Source of the DNA: Streptococcus sp. oral taxon 431
GTDB taxonomy: Bacteria > Bacillota > Bacilli > Lactobacillales > Streptococcaceae
Direction of reading: 5' to 3'
Length of the DNA: 64,000 nt
Assembly: GCF_023115445.1 (NCBI RefSeq)
Contig: NZ_JALDUI010000003.1
Location: 1-64,000 of the forward strand
The notes beneath the pieces are model-generated. The model saw only the letters and a program-made list of their open reading frames with translations. It had not been told where the DNA came from and searched no databases. The stretch's first letter is position 1. Each line of letters starts with the position of its first letter. Below, one piece after another: positions 1-9,025 of the stretch. Both the position numbers and the translations under genes were made by a program.

Positions 1-58
1 AAAGTGACAAATTTATTAAGGGAAGTTCCAAATATCTTTGAATGTTTAGAGCGCTTTT

Positions 59-166
59 TTAAAACTAAATGACTATACTGGTGAAAATAGCTCAATTCTC
101 ACTACACTATTTGGAGTATTGACTCTAAATGCTGGATTGTTTAGCTATCGCAAGAAAGAAAAATAA
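59..166 (+). pseudogene. Decayed C-terminus of an LPXTG cell-wall surface protein
   Basis: Reading from 59 gives a sorting-signal-like tail: a degenerate LNDYTGE in place of LPxTGE, a hydrophobic stretch, then a basic end SYRKKEK and a stop at 164-166. The same frame is closed by stops just upstream (5-7 and following codons), so no intact coding region leads into it. This is a relic of a sortase substrate; the rest has been lost or lies outside the window. The assignment rests only on the tail architecture. Confidence 0.6.
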
Positions 167-226
167 TCACAACCTATAATTTATCCATCAATTATTTGAG
201 GAAAAATTTAGAAAATCTTTTCATGA

Positions 227-275
227 TAAAACGCATATTATCAAGGTTTCTCAACACCTGATAATATGCGTTTTT
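227..275. terminator. Bidirectional rho-independent terminator
   Basis: A perfect 13-bp stem (231-243 with 259-271) is flanked by AAAA on the left and TTTTT on the right, so it can stop transcription from the surface-protein relic on the left and from the minus-strand hydrolase gene on the right. Confidence 0.85.
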
Positions 276-314
276 CTGATTTTAAAGACTTTTTGATCAG
301 CCTCTTTTCTCTTG

Positions 315-944
315 CTAGAAAAATGGATTGAAAGTTTTTTCGTGAGCGATGGTCGTAGCCGGACCATGTCCTGGATAGACATCGTAGTTTGGAAGGGTGA
401 AGAGCTGGGTTTGGACACTATGAAGGAGTTGTTCCATACTACCAGTTGGCAAATCTGTCCGACCAATGGTTTCTCGGAAAAGGGCATCTCCCGTTAAGAC
501 CAAGTGTCCATCTGGGAAAACCAATGAAACTCCACCGATAGAGTGGCCTGGCGTTGGTAAGACTGTGAAGCGGAATTCTTCAATCTGGTATTCTTCATGA
601 AAGACATAAGTGTGTTCAGCTGGTTTGCAGATGACATCCGCCATATCATCGTGTCGAGGGAGTCCTGAAAGGTTGTCGACAGGAGTATAGAGCCAAGATG
701 CTTCACTTTCTGCCACATAGACTGGAGGATTTCCATAAGTATCTCTGACCAAGTCAAGACTCATAATATGGTCGTAGTGAGTGTGGGTCAGAAGAATGGC
801 ACAGACTGGTTTGTTAATGTTCTCGATAGTCTTGCGAATGGCCTCCCAATGGCTACCAGGATCGACTACAATCAGGTGTTGCTCCCCTTCAAGATAATAA
901 GTATTTTCATAGGCGACAGGATTCACAGTTTTATGGATTTTCAT
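315..944 (-). CDS. Metallo-beta-lactamase-fold hydrolase (glyoxalase II-like)
   Basis: A 209-residue cytoplasmic protein of the MBL superfamily. The metal-binding signature THTHYDH is visible near residue 53, with further ligands in TPGHS and in GDALFR, and a late PGHGP. Size and motif order match single-domain hydroxyacylglutathione hydrolase-like enzymes, which hydrolyse thioesters at a di-metal centre; the true substrate is unknown. The start is preceded by GAGGAAATCCT on the minus strand, a good ribosome site. It is a backbone gene, transcribed toward the terminator at 227-275, with its neighbour DUF2974 gene upstream on the same strand. Confidence 0.85.
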   Translation of the reverse strand: MKIHKTVNPVAYENTYYLEGEQHLIVVDPGSHWEAIRKTIENINKPVCAILLTHTHYDHIMSLDLVRDTYGNPPVYVAESEASWLYTPVDNLSGLPRHDDMADVICKPAEHTYVFHEEYQIEEFRFTVLPTPGHSIGGVSLVFPDGHLVLTGDALFRETIGRTDLPTGSMEQLLHSVQTQLFTLPNYDVYPGHGPATTIAHEKTFNPFF

Positions 945-1049
945 AGGATTTCCTCTTTCAAAGATTTACAGTTTCTAGTATAACACAGAAGAATAAAATA
1001 AGGAATCAAGAAGAAAGTCCCTCCATAAAAGAAGAGACTTTTTTAGACA

Positions 1050-2126
1050 TTAAAAATGATTTTTCCAGGCTTGGAAGCGAGCATCCAGTAGGAGTTGTGA
1101 CAGATTTTTTAAGATTTCAACTTGTTCAGGTTCCAGTGTCTGGGCTTGAGAAACAAGTTGTCGAACATGGTCAATTGCATTTTTAGAAGACAGTTCATTA
1201 ATGGAGCTAATTCCAGATTCTAGGATGGTACCAAAAAAGAGATCGAAGTAGAGCTCCAGTTCCTCATCGGGAACACTATCCACCCATTCTTTAAGAGTGT
1301 CTTTGATTTGTAGACTTTCACTACTGATTGACTCTAGTTGGACAAAGTGATTATCCTCAGTTTGCCAACTAAAGGTGCTGTGTTGGGCGATTCCTCCGAG
1401 AGCCGTAGATTTGACGACGATAGGAGCATCAGGAACTTCCAGCATCATGCCAATGACAGAACCTTGTGGGACAAAACGGTGAATTTTTGTAATAACATCT
1501 TGATAACCAGTGGTCTCAGTCAGATGAGCCTGCAAACCAGGGGCATCATAGGTATAAACTGCAGATATCTTGTCTTGCAATTCAGGCTGGATTTGACTGG
1601 CAGCATAGACGGCTAGATTCCCACCTTTAGAATGTCCAGCAACAATCACTTTTTGTTTTGGATGTTGGGTAAAGAAATCTTCTAAGTATTCAAGAGCGTG
1701 CTTTTGAGCAGGGATTTCCTTCATGTAGGTCATGTGGAAATCTTCCTTCCAACCAATAATACTATCGTCTGTACCTCGAAAGACAATCAGATAAGTATCT
1801 AAATCAAGGCGATAGGTCATAGCAGCGAACTGTTTCTGTTGCTCCGTATCAATATCGTTGACAAAGTTAGAGAGTTTGCTATTTTTAAAACGTTTGTGTT
1901 GGGATAACTGATCGAGGAGCTGGAGACGTTCTTTATTGGTCAACATGTTAGTCTCACGAGGAACACGTGTTGCGACATCGCTTAAACGATTGACAGGCTG
2001 GTCCAATAGATTATCAAAAGAAAGATAGGTCAGCTCTGTCAGAGCAAGTATATCCAGTTCATTTAAGGGAAGATCATAAAAAGAATCGTATTGAACATCA
2101 GTTAGGTAGTCGAAAATATTGGCCAT
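1050..2126 (-). CDS. DUF2974 / Mbeg1-like alpha/beta-hydrolase (lipase class 3-like)
   Basis: A 358-residue protein with the DUF2974 layout: N-terminal NIFDYL, a conserved IVFRGTDDS segment and the nucleophile elbow AGHSKGGNLAVY around residue 165-176, giving the Ser of a Ser-His-Asp hydrolase. No signal peptide or membrane segment is seen, so it is probably cytosolic. The family is widespread in streptococci and is predicted to act on lipids or esters, without a proven substrate. The ribosome site AAGGAG lies just upstream of the ATG. A weak hairpin with a U-run follows the stop on the minus strand (about 1012-1045). Confidence 0.8.
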   Translation of the reverse strand: MANIFDYLTDVQYDSFYDLPLNELDILALTELTYLSFDNLLDQPVNRLSDVATRVPRETNMLTNKERLQLLDQLSQHKRFKNSKLSNFVNDIDTEQQKQFAAMTYRLDLDTYLIVFRGTDDSIIGWKEDFHMTYMKEIPAQKHALEYLEDFFTQHPKQKVIVAGHSKGGNLAVYAASQIQPELQDKISAVYTYDAPGLQAHLTETTGYQDVITKIHRFVPQGSVIGMMLEVPDAPIVVKSTALGGIAQHSTFSWQTEDNHFVQLESISSESLQIKDTLKEWVDSVPDEELELYFDLFFGTILESGISSINELSSKNAIDHVRQLVSQAQTLEPEQVEILKNLSQLLLDARFQAWKNHF

Positions 2127-2164
2127 GGGAACTCCTTTCTTAACTTTTATCTTATCAGATTTGC

Positions 2165-2202
2165 ATCAATTTCGCTAGTAGTGAGGAGAATTTTGCTATA
2201 AT
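2165..2202 (+). promoter_or_regulatory. Promoter of the two-component operon
   Basis: A TATAAT at 2197-2202 preceded by TTTTGC lies 20 bases upstream of the regulator start, with ribosome site AAAGGAGGAG between them. No good -35 hexamer is evident, so the precise promoter is tentative. Confidence 0.55.
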
Positions 2203-2221
2203 ATAGAAAAAGGAGGAGCAG

Positions 2222-2899
2222 ATGCATAAGATTTTACTAGTAGAAGATGATCCAGTTATTCGTCAACAAGTTGGGAAAATGCTCTCTGAATGGGGATTTG
2301 AGGTAGTCATGGTAGAAGACTTCATGGAGGTTCTAACACTATTTGTTCAGTCTGAGCCTCATCTAGTTCTCATGGATATCGGCTTGCCTCTCTTTAATGG
2401 CTATCACTGGTGTCAGGAAATTCGCAAGATTTCTAAAGTTCCCATTATGTTTCTGTCTTCGAGAGACCAGGCCATGGACATCGTTATGGCTATCAATATG
2501 GGAGCGGATGACTTTGTAACCAAGCCTTTTGACCAGCAGGTTCTTCTAGCCAAGGTACAGGGCTTATTGCGCCGCTCTTATGAGTTTGGACGGGATGAGA
2601 GTCTCCTTGAGTATGCTGGAGTTATTCTCAATACCAAGTCTATGGATGTGCATGTCAATGGTAAAGCTATCAGCCTAACCAAGAATGAATTTCAGATTTT
2701 ACGAGTTTTATTTGAGCATGCTGGAAATATCGTAGCGCGTGACGACCTGATGCGGGAACTCTGGAACAGTGACTTTTTTATCGATGACAATACCTTATCT
2801 GTTAATGTCGCTCGCTTGCGCAAGAAACTAGAGGAAGAAGGTTTGATTGGTTTTATCGAAACTAAGAAAGGGATAGGGTACGGATTGAAACATGCTTGA
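2222..2899 (+). CDS. OmpR-family response regulator of a BceRS-type system
   Basis: A 225-residue regulator: receiver domain (residues 1-115) with the acidic pocket EDD near residue 8, phospho-acceptor in LMDIGLP (about residue 52) and the lysine in VTKPF; then a winged-helix DNA-binding domain ending in TKKGIGYGL. It overlaps the kinase gene by 8 bases, so the two are translationally coupled. The transporter genes start 1.3 kb downstream. From the neighbourhood (thrS and rpsO close by) this matches the pneumococcal system called TCS01, from memory. It should bind the inverted repeat at 3959-3980. Confidence 0.9.
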   Translation: MHKILLVEDDPVIRQQVGKMLSEWGFEVVMVEDFMEVLTLFVQSEPHLVLMDIGLPLFNGYHWCQEIRKISKVPIMFLSSRDQAMDIVMAINMGADDFVTKPFDQQVLLAKVQGLLRRSYEFGRDESLLEYAGVILNTKSMDVHVNGKAISLTKNEFQILRVLFEHAGNIVARDDLMRELWNSDFFIDDNTLSVNVARLRKKLEEEGLIGFIETKKGIGYGLKHA

Positions 2900-3866
2900 A
2901 CTTAAAAGTTTTTTTCTAGCTTATATCCGTTCGCGTAGCCGTTTTTTTGCTTTTATTCTGTTATTGACGGGTCTCATCTTTCTTTTTGATGTCCTATTTG
3001 TTAGTCAAGTGCCCTACTTTAACTATTTCTTCTTTCTATCTACATTTTTGACATTTTTGTTTTTGGTATATGATTTCTTGATAGAATTGCAACGTTATCG
3101 TAAGGAATTGCTCTATGGCGAAAGAAAAGCTAAGTCACCAATGGAAGTCCTTCTAACTGAAAAATTAGAGAAAAGTGAATCTGAACTCTATCAAAAGAAA
3201 TCAGATGCTGAAAACCGCTATAATGATTTGGTGGACTACTATACTCTCTGGGTGCATCAGATAAAAACACCAATTGCAGCCAGTAAACTCCTTGTAAGTG
3301 AGGTGGCAGATCGCCAACTGAAACAACAGTTGGAGCAGGAAATTTTTAAGATTGATTCCTATACCAATCTCGTACTCCAATATCTACGCTTAGAAAGCTT
3401 CCATGATGATTTGGTTTTGAAGAAAGCAAATATAGAAGATCTGGTCAAGGAAGTCATTCGCAAATATGCCCTTTTCTTTATCCAGAAAGGTCTAAGTATT
3501 AATCTGCATGACTTAGACAGGAGCATTGTGACGGATAAGAAATGGCTGTTGGTAGTTATTGAACAAATCCTTTCAAATAGCCTCAAGTACACAAATGTAG
3601 GTGGAATTGAAATCTACATGGAAGGTCAGGAACTTTGCATCAAAGATACTGGGATTGGTATCAAAAATAGTGATCGGTTGCGAGTCTTTGAACGTGGATT
3701 TTCAGGATATAATGGTCGAATGACCCAGCAGTCATCTGGACTTGGGCTCTATCTAACCCAGAAAATCAGCCAAGAATTAGGACATCAAATTCAAATAGAA
3801 TCCGAGCTTGGGCAAGGAACAACTGTGAGGATTAAGTTCTCTGAAGTGAATTTACTGATTGAATGA
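2892..3866 (+). CDS. Intramembrane-sensing histidine kinase (BceS-like)
   Basis: A 324-residue kinase. Two membrane helices fill residues 17-60 with almost no extracellular loop, which is the hallmark of kinases that sense through a partner ABC transporter. The HisKA motif is VHQIKTP (phospho-His near residue 122). The ATPase domain shows EQILSNSLKYT (N box), DTGIGI (G1) and SSGLGLYL (G2). The start overlaps the regulator's stop by 8 bases. It is inferred to be switched on by the BceAB-type transporter encoded just downstream. Confidence 0.9.
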   Translation: MLELKSFFLAYIRSRSRFFAFILLLTGLIFLFDVLFVSQVPYFNYFFFLSTFLTFLFLVYDFLIELQRYRKELLYGERKAKSPMEVLLTEKLEKSESELYQKKSDAENRYNDLVDYYTLWVHQIKTPIAASKLLVSEVADRQLKQQLEQEIFKIDSYTNLVLQYLRLESFHDDLVLKKANIEDLVKEVIRKYALFFIQKGLSINLHDLDRSIVTDKKWLLVVIEQILSNSLKYTNVGGIEIYMEGQELCIKDTGIGIKNSDRLRVFERGFSGYNGRMTQQSSGLGLYLTQKISQELGHQIQIESELGQGTTVRIKFSEVNLLIE

Positions 3867-3876
3867 AAAGAATTGT

Positions 3877-3914
3877 GAAGAGCTTGGAAGAAACCTTTCA
3901 AGCTCTTCTTTAGA
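3877..3914 (+). terminator. Terminator after the kinase gene
   Basis: A perfect 10-bp stem (3877-3886 with 3899-3908) follows the kinase stop. The U-run is short, so read-through is possible. Confidence 0.6.
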
Positions 3915-3954
3915 CCTTGATATGGTGAGAAAAACGGCTTCAATTAGATAAAAA

Positions 3955-3998
3955 ATGTAATCTTACAAAAATGTAAGATTAAAGGCCTCTTTTGTAAG
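3955..3998 (+). promoter_or_regulatory. BceR-type operator upstream of the ABC transporter
   Basis: A perfect 9-bp inverted repeat, AATCTTACA and TGTAAGATT around an AAAA spacer (3959-3980), with further TGTAA half-sites at 3956-3960 and 3992-3996. TNACA-N4-TGTAA is the established operator form for BceR-like regulators. It lies upstream of the small ORF and transporter but after the two-component terminator, so the transporter is probably induced by the regulator while the two-component genes are expressed on their own. Confidence 0.75.
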
Positions 3999-4064
3999 GT
4001 TATGTTATGGCAAGCCATCTTTTTTTGGAGTAAACTTAGAGCATAAAGAAAAAGGAGAGAAACC

Positions 4065-4178
4065 ATGAAAACAATTTTACAAAAGAAACAAACAAGTAAG
4101 CCGAGTCCAAAGGATATCGAGCGAGTTCAGCTTGGCATCGAAATGATGCAAGCTCAGTTTCAATTAATGGGATATTAA
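4065..4178 (+). CDS. Small 37-residue protein at the head of the transporter operon
   Basis: An ATG at 4065 with ribosome site AAAGGAGAG opens a 37-residue basic/amphipathic ORF (starts MKTILQKKQ, ends QLMGY) that stops 15 bases before the transporter ATPase start, whose own ribosome site lies between. No family is recognised. Position suggests a small accessory or regulatory peptide of the transporter; it could instead be a leader ORF. Confidence 0.6.
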   Translation: MKTILQKKQTSKPSPKDIERVQLGIEMMQAQFQLMGY

Positions 4179-4193
4179 AAAGGAGAAGTTAAA

Positions 4194-4952
4194 ATGACAC
4201 TATTAAATGTAAAACACGTTCAAAAGATTTATAAAACTCGCTTTCAAGGCAACCAAGTAGAAGCCCTGAAAGATATTCACTTTACCGTTGAAAAAGGCGA
4301 CTACGTTGCTATCATGGGTGAGTCTGGTTCTGGTAAATCAACCCTACTCAATATTCTTGCTATGCTTGACAAGCCAACGCGTGGGCAGGTCTTCCTAAAC
4401 GGAACTGACACAGCTACCATTAAAAATTCTGAAGCATCAAGCTTCCGTCGTGAAAAATTAGGCTTTGTCTTCCAAGACTTCAATTTGTTAGATACGCTTT
4501 CTGTTAAAGACAATATCTTACTCCCTTTGGTATTGTCTAGAAAACCTATTACAGAAATGATGAAAAAATTGGTCGTGACGGCCGAAAATCTTGGCATCAA
4601 TCAATTGCAGGAGAAGTACCCTTATGAAATCTCTGGAGGGCAAAAACAACGGGTTGCAGTTGCACGGGCTATCATCACAGAACCAGAAATTCTCCTCGCT
4701 GATGAGCCAACAGGAGCCCTAGACTCTAAGTCATCTGCAGCACTGCTAGATGTCTTCGATGAGATTAACGAGCGAGGTCAAACCATTCTCATGGTAACCC
4801 ACTCAACAGCTGCAGCCAGCCGTGCTAAACGTGTCATTTTCATCAAGGACGGCATTCTCTACAATCAAATCTACCGTGGTGAAAAAACTGAACGTCAGAT
4901 GTTCCAAGAAATCTCTGACACCTTGACTGTTATGGCAAGTGAGGTGAACTAA
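4194..4952 (+). CDS. BceA-type ABC transporter ATPase
   Basis: A 252-residue MacB/BceA-class ATPase: Walker [10 protein letters not shown] near residue 42, Q-loop in [10 protein letters not shown], signature SGGQKQR, Walker [13 protein letters not shown] and the switch His in VTHST. The C-terminal extension ([10 protein letters not shown]) is usual for BceA. It pairs with the large permease that starts two bases after its stop. Members of this family remove or sense cell-wall-active peptides such as bacitracin or lantibiotics; the ligand here is not known. Confidence 0.92.
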   Translation: MTLLNVKHVQKIYKTRFQGNQVEALKDIHFTVEKGDYVAIMGESGSGKSTLLNILAMLDKPTRGQVFLNGTDTATIKNSEASSFRREKLGFVFQDFNLLDTLSVKDNILLPLVLSRKPITEMMKKLVVTAENLGINQLQEKYPYEISGGQKQRVAVARAIITEPEILLADEPTGALDSKSSAALLDVFDEINERGQTILMVTHSTAAASRAKRVIFIKDGILYNQIYRGEKTERQMFQEISDTLTVMASEVN

Positions 4953-4953
4953 T

Positions 4954-6945
4954 ATGTTTCGACTAACCAATAAGTTGGCCATCTCCAACTTAATCAAAAA
5001 CCGCAAACTCTATTACCCTTTTGCACTAGCAGTTCTCCTTGCAGTTACTATCAGCTATCTATTTTATTCATTAACTTTTAATCCTAAAATGGTAGAAATG
5101 CGGGGTGGATCTTCTATTCAATTTACCCTTCAACTAGGTCTGATCGTAGTGACACTTGCATCTGCCATTATCGTACTTTATGCCAATAGTTTTGTCATGA
5201 AAAATCGTTCCAAAGAACTGGGTATATATGGCATGTTGGGCTTAGAAAAACGCCATTTGATTGGTATGACCTTTAAGGAACTCTTGATATTTGGGCTAGT
5301 AACAGTCACTGCAGGGATTGGAATTGGTGCCCTCTTTGATAATCTGATTTTCGCTTTATTGCTCAAACTTTCAAAGATGAAAGTGGAGTTAGTAGCCACA
5401 TTCCAATGGTCCGTAGTCCTTTCCATCCTTCTGGTATTTGGTTTTATCTTTTTAGTCATTGTCATCCTAAATGCTATCCGCATTATCCGTATGGATGCTC
5501 TCCAACTATCTCGTGAGAAAGCAAAAGGTGAGAAGAAGGGCCGTTTCCTAGTGTTTCAGACAATCTTGGGACTACTCTCTTTAGGTAGTGGCTATTATCT
5601 AGCTCAAAGCGTAACAAATGCTCTATTAGCTATTTCTACCTTCTTTTTAGCTGTAATACTGGTCATTTTAGGAACCTATCTCTTGTTCAATGCTGGGATT
5701 ACAGTTTTCTTGAAAATGCTCAAGAAAAACAAGAAATATTACTACAAACCTAACAATCTCATCTCTGTTTCTAACCTCATTTTCCGTATGAAGAAAAATG
5801 CGGTTGGTTTAGCGACTATCGCCATCCTTTCCACCATGGTTTTGGTCACCATGTCGGCAGCAACCAGTATTTACAATGGTTCTGAAAATATTAAAAAACT
5901 CCTGTATCCTCACGATATGTCAATTTCAGGACAAAATGTAGAAGTTGAGGATTTAGACCAACTTTTAACTCAGTATGCTAAGGAAAAGAACCTAACAATC
6001 AGCACTAAGGATGTTCTTAGCTATGCAAGTTTCGGCCTTTCTAGTCAAGATGGTACCAAATTAACCACCTTTGCAAAAGGTCAAAATAGTGTTATGCCCA
6101 AGACAGTTTTCCTAGTCTTTGATCAAAAGGATTATGAAAAAATGACTGGACAAAAGCTGAACCTTACGAATAATGAGGTGGGACTATTCGCTAAGAACGA
6201 TGGCCTTAAAGGTCAAAAAGCATTCAGTCTGAACAATCAGAACTATACGATCAAGCAAGAAATCCAGCAAGATTTCCTCAGAGACCATGTTGCTAACCAG
6301 TATGTACTTTTGATCTCAGATTATAACTACCTTGTTGTCTCAAATTTGCAGGACTTTTTAGATAAATACCAGGATTCTGCTATATACACTCAGCTATATG
6401 GTGGAATGGATGTGACAGCAAGTAAAGAGGAACAGTTAAAGCTATCTGATGATTTCGATGCGTATGTGAATAATTTCAGTCACAATCTCAAGAACGAGGA
6501 TGGTATGGTTTACGGTGCAAACATTGCGAGTGAGTCAACTGTCGAAATGAACGCTCTCTTTGGTGGAGTCCTCTTTATCGGTATTTTTCTCTCTATCATC
6601 TTTATGGTAGGTACTGTACTCGTTATCTACTATAAACAAATTTCAGAAGGTTATGAAGACCGTGAACGCTTTGTCATTCTGCAAAAGGTTGGTTTGGATC
6701 AAAAACAAATCAAGCAAACCATTAACAAGCAGGTCTTGACTGTTTTCTTCCTACCTCTGGCCTTTGCCTTCCTTCATCTGGCTTTTGCTTATCACATGTT
6801 GAGCCTGATTCTCAAGGTCGTTGGTGTTGTTGATTCAGCCATGATGTTAAGTGTAACACTTTCTATTTGTGGTATCTTTGCTTTAGTTTATGTACTAATC
6901 TTTATGATAACTTCAAGAAGCTATCGCAAGATTGTTCAAATATAA
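4954..6945 (+). CDS. BceB-type ABC permease
   Basis: A 663-residue permease with ten predicted membrane helices: one near residues 18-38, groups near 55-75, 105-130 and 145-170, a pair near 195-240, one near 285-305, then a large extracellular domain (about 310-520) and three closing helices. This 10-helix form with a roughly 200-residue ectodomain between helices 7 and 8 defines BceB permeases, in which the ectodomain contacts the peptide and the kinase. The ATG lies 2 bases after the ATPase stop. Likely acts as flux sensor for the adjacent kinase as well as a detoxifier. Confidence 0.9.
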   Translation: MFRLTNKLAISNLIKNRKLYYPFALAVLLAVTISYLFYSLTFNPKMVEMRGGSSIQFTLQLGLIVVTLASAIIVLYANSFVMKNRSKELGIYGMLGLEKRHLIGMTFKELLIFGLVTVTAGIGIGALFDNLIFALLLKLSKMKVELVATFQWSVVLSILLVFGFIFLVIVILNAIRIIRMDALQLSREKAKGEKKGRFLVFQTILGLLSLGSGYYLAQSVTNALLAISTFFLAVILVILGTYLLFNAGITVFLKMLKKNKKYYYKPNNLISVSNLIFRMKKNAVGLATIAILSTMVLVTMSAATSIYNGSENIKKLLYPHDMSISGQNVEVEDLDQLLTQYAKEKNLTISTKDVLSYASFGLSSQDGTKLTTFAKGQNSVMPKTVFLVFDQKDYEKMTGQKLNLTNNEVGLFAKNDGLKGQKAFSLNNQNYTIKQEIQQDFLRDHVANQYVLLISDYNYLVVSNLQDFLDKYQDSAIYTQLYGGMDVTASKEEQLKLSDDFDAYVNNFSHNLKNEDGMVYGANIASESTVEMNALFGGVLFIGIFLSIIFMVGTVLVIYYKQISEGYEDRERFVILQKVGLDQKQIKQTINKQVLTVFFLPLAFAFLHLAFAYHMLSLILKVVGVVDSAMMLSVTLSICGIFALVYVLIFMITSRSYRKIVQI

Positions 6946-6949
6946 AAAT

Positions 6950-7112
6950 AAAGGATATAATGTAAAGTCAGAAAGTTATTTTGACGGAGGAATCCTAGAT
7001 TATATTGGATACTCTATCTTAGTAGCCATAATTTGCGGGTTTACCTTGGGGATCGCAATACCTTGACCGATTTGCATGATGCAAAATTGGAAAGCCAAAC
7101 ACACTCATCATG
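6950..7112 (+). pseudogene. Fragment of a small polytopic membrane protein (DUF898-like)
   Basis: Codons from 6965 read SYFDGGILDYIGYSIL, a hydrophobic run and TLGIAIP, then TGA where a Trp is expected, and continue ICMMQNW. The pattern of FDGG, a membrane helix and a P-W-x-C/M segment resembles DUF898/YjgN-like proteins. It has no proper start (an ATG is immediately followed by TAA) and an internal stop, so it is a relic. Confidence 0.45.
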
Positions 7113-7122
7113 TTTAAACATT

Positions 7123-7160
7123 AAAACGTTATCTTCTTTCAGAGGAGATAACGTTTTTTC
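7123..7160 (+). terminator. Rho-independent terminator
   Basis: A 12-bp stem (7123-7134 with 7146-7157) followed by TTTTTTCTTCTT; it ends the transporter transcript and the fragment after it. Confidence 0.85.
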
Positions 7161-7247
7161 TTCTTCGGATAAGGATACAAAAATTTCTTCCTTTCTCTAT
7201 CTTTTAAATTAATTGATTTCTTCAGAGAAAGACTGTAAAATTTTTGA

Positions 7248-7449
7248 TATAATGTTAAGAAGGGACTGATTCAAGACAGTCATATCTGGTCTTTCTTCCA
7301 GTCATTTTTCAAACAATATCAGTTGATAATCAGCTTAAATCAGATCTATCAGTTTGTCTATCTTTCTCTGATGGAGATCATGTCCTATCTTCACTTTGAT
7401 TATTGGAAAAAACGGCTCGGTCAGGAGCTAGTATGAATAAGGAGAACAA
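7248..7449 (+). promoter_or_regulatory. Promoter and roughly 190-base leader of the channel operon
   Basis: A TATAAT at 7248-7253 lies about 200 bases before the channel start, leaving an unusually long untranslated leader for a two-gene operon. The leader has no ORF with a ribosome site apart from that of the channel. I do not recognise a known riboswitch in it. Confidence 0.4.
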
Positions 7450-7773
7450 ATGAGACGTTTAAAAATGTTATGGCATATTATACAGGTTACGGGTTTTACT
7501 CGGTTTGCTCTGAGTTTTGTGACCTTTGTTTTTGGGTCAGGAGGCGTGCTTTTCCTAGTTGAACCTGCTATCACAAATTACGGAGACGGTCTTTGGTATG
7601 CTTTTGTGACTTCGACGACTGTCGGCTACGGGGATCTCCTAGCTGTGACCTTGATTGGAAGGATTACCAGTGTCTTCTTGACGATTTATGGGCTCATATT
7701 TTTTGGCTGTTTATCAGCTGTTATTATTAATTATTATACCGATTTAAATAAGGAAAGAGGAGAGGACAAATGA
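7450..7773 (+). CDS. Two-helix potassium channel subunit
   Basis: A 107-residue protein with one N-terminal helix (about 15-38), a pore loop carrying the selectivity filter TTVGYGD (about residues 57-63) and a second helix (about 72-95). This is the minimal Ion_trans_2 (KcsA-like) channel and should work as a tetramer in the membrane. No RCK domain is attached. Its stop overlaps the next start in ATGA, so it is co-translated with the DUF389 protein. Confidence 0.85.
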   Translation: MRRLKMLWHIIQVTGFTRFALSFVTFVFGSGGVLFLVEPAITNYGDGLWYAFVTSTTVGYGDLLAVTLIGRITSVFLTIYGLIFFGCLSAVIINYYTDLNKERGEDK

Positions 7774-8819
7774 CTGCCAATTATTCAACACGGGAATACC
7801 GTGAGAAATTATATGATGATCTTCATGTTCGATTAAGAGATACAGTAATTTTAATGTGTGCGATTTTTATTGCCTCTATAGGTCTAAACATGAATTCAAC
7901 AGCTGTTATTATTGGAGCCATGCTGATTTCCCCTCTTATGACATCGATTGTGGGACTAGGATTCGGTTTAGCTATTTTTGATACGCGTTTAATCAAGCAA
8001 TCTCTAGAGGTTTTATTGACTCAAGTATTAGTCAGTTTGCTTGTCTCGACTCTGTATTTCTGGATTTCTCCCTTATCTTATGCAAGTAGCGAGTTGATTG
8101 CACGAACCTCTCCAACAATTTGGGATGTTCTCATTGCTATTGCTGGTGGGATAGCAGGTGTAATTGGTTCAAGGAAAAAAGAAGCAAATAATATTGTGCC
8201 AGGAGTAGCTATTGCAACAGCTCTGATGCCACCTATCTGTACTGCAGGTTATGGTTTAGCTAATGGAAATGTACGATTTTTATTGGGGGCTCTCTATCTT
8301 TTCTTGATCAACTGTGTCTTTATCATGCTAACCAATATTGTTGGAACTAGAATTTTAATGAGAAAATCTCCTTTAAGTTCATTTAAAGAGCTAAACATTA
8401 AAATGAGAATTGGGTTGATATCCTTAATTGTATTATTGGTTCTTCCAGCCAGCTATTCAGCAGTCACTCTGACGATAGATCAAGCACGAAAAGAAGGGAT
8501 TAAACAGTTTGTAGGCAAAGAGTTCGCCAATCATACGGTCATTAATCAAGTCTATAAGTCTAGGGACAATGAATTGGTTTTGACAGTTGTTGGAGATCCG
8601 ATTTCAGAAGAAGAATTAGAAACAATCCGCCAAAAACAAGCCTCTTACGGTATTCAATCTGTTCAATTGAAAGTCAAGCAATTCAACAATTCGACAAAAT
8701 TAGATAGTGAGACGATAAAGGAATTTTACGAAAACATTGACAAGTATATCGACCAAAAACTCTCTGAAAAAGATTCACAAGATGACATCGTAAAAGAAAT
8801 TGAGGCAGACAAGGACTGA
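7770..8819 (+). CDS. DUF389 (TIGR00341) membrane protein
   Basis: A 349-residue integral membrane protein. After a hydrophilic start it has about six helices between residues 22 and 240, containing the family hallmarks GAMLISPLM, GVIGSRKKEANNIVPGVAIATALMPP and a GYG motif, followed by a soluble C-terminal domain (about 245-349) with charged coiled-coil character. The biochemical role of the family is unknown. Co-transcription with a potassium channel suggests an ion or osmotic link, which is inference. Confidence 0.85.
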   Translation: MTANYSTREYREKLYDDLHVRLRDTVILMCAIFIASIGLNMNSTAVIIGAMLISPLMTSIVGLGFGLAIFDTRLIKQSLEVLLTQVLVSLLVSTLYFWISPLSYASSELIARTSPTIWDVLIAIAGGIAGVIGSRKKEANNIVPGVAIATALMPPICTAGYGLANGNVRFLLGALYLFLINCVFIMLTNIVGTRILMRKSPLSSFKELNIKMRIGLISLIVLLVLPASYSAVTLTIDQARKEGIKQFVGKEFANHTVINQVYKSRDNELVLTVVGDPISEEELETIRQKQASYGIQSVQLKVKQFNNSTKLDSETIKEFYENIDKYIDQKLSEKDSQDDIVKEIEADKD

Positions 8820-9025
8820 GGATATTGACCTTTTCTAACTCGAGGAAGCAAATCTTAGGAGTATATCCTATATCCCAAAGTTAGTGGATAGAAAGAATTG
8901 TTGACGAGGATGCCATTTGTGGAAGTTTGTCCAATCACTACTAGCTCAGGCTAAATAAAAAAGCAACAACGTTTTCAGTTGTTGCTTTTTTAACTAGCTA
9001 GAAATATTATCCCATATTTTATCGT
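8820..9025. terminator. Bidirectional terminator between DUF389 and thrS
   Basis: A stem AAAGCAACAAC with GTTGTTGCTTT (about 8959-8992), A-run before and T-run after, serves both convergent genes. The rest of the interval (8820-8955) holds nothing I recognise. Confidence 0.85.
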
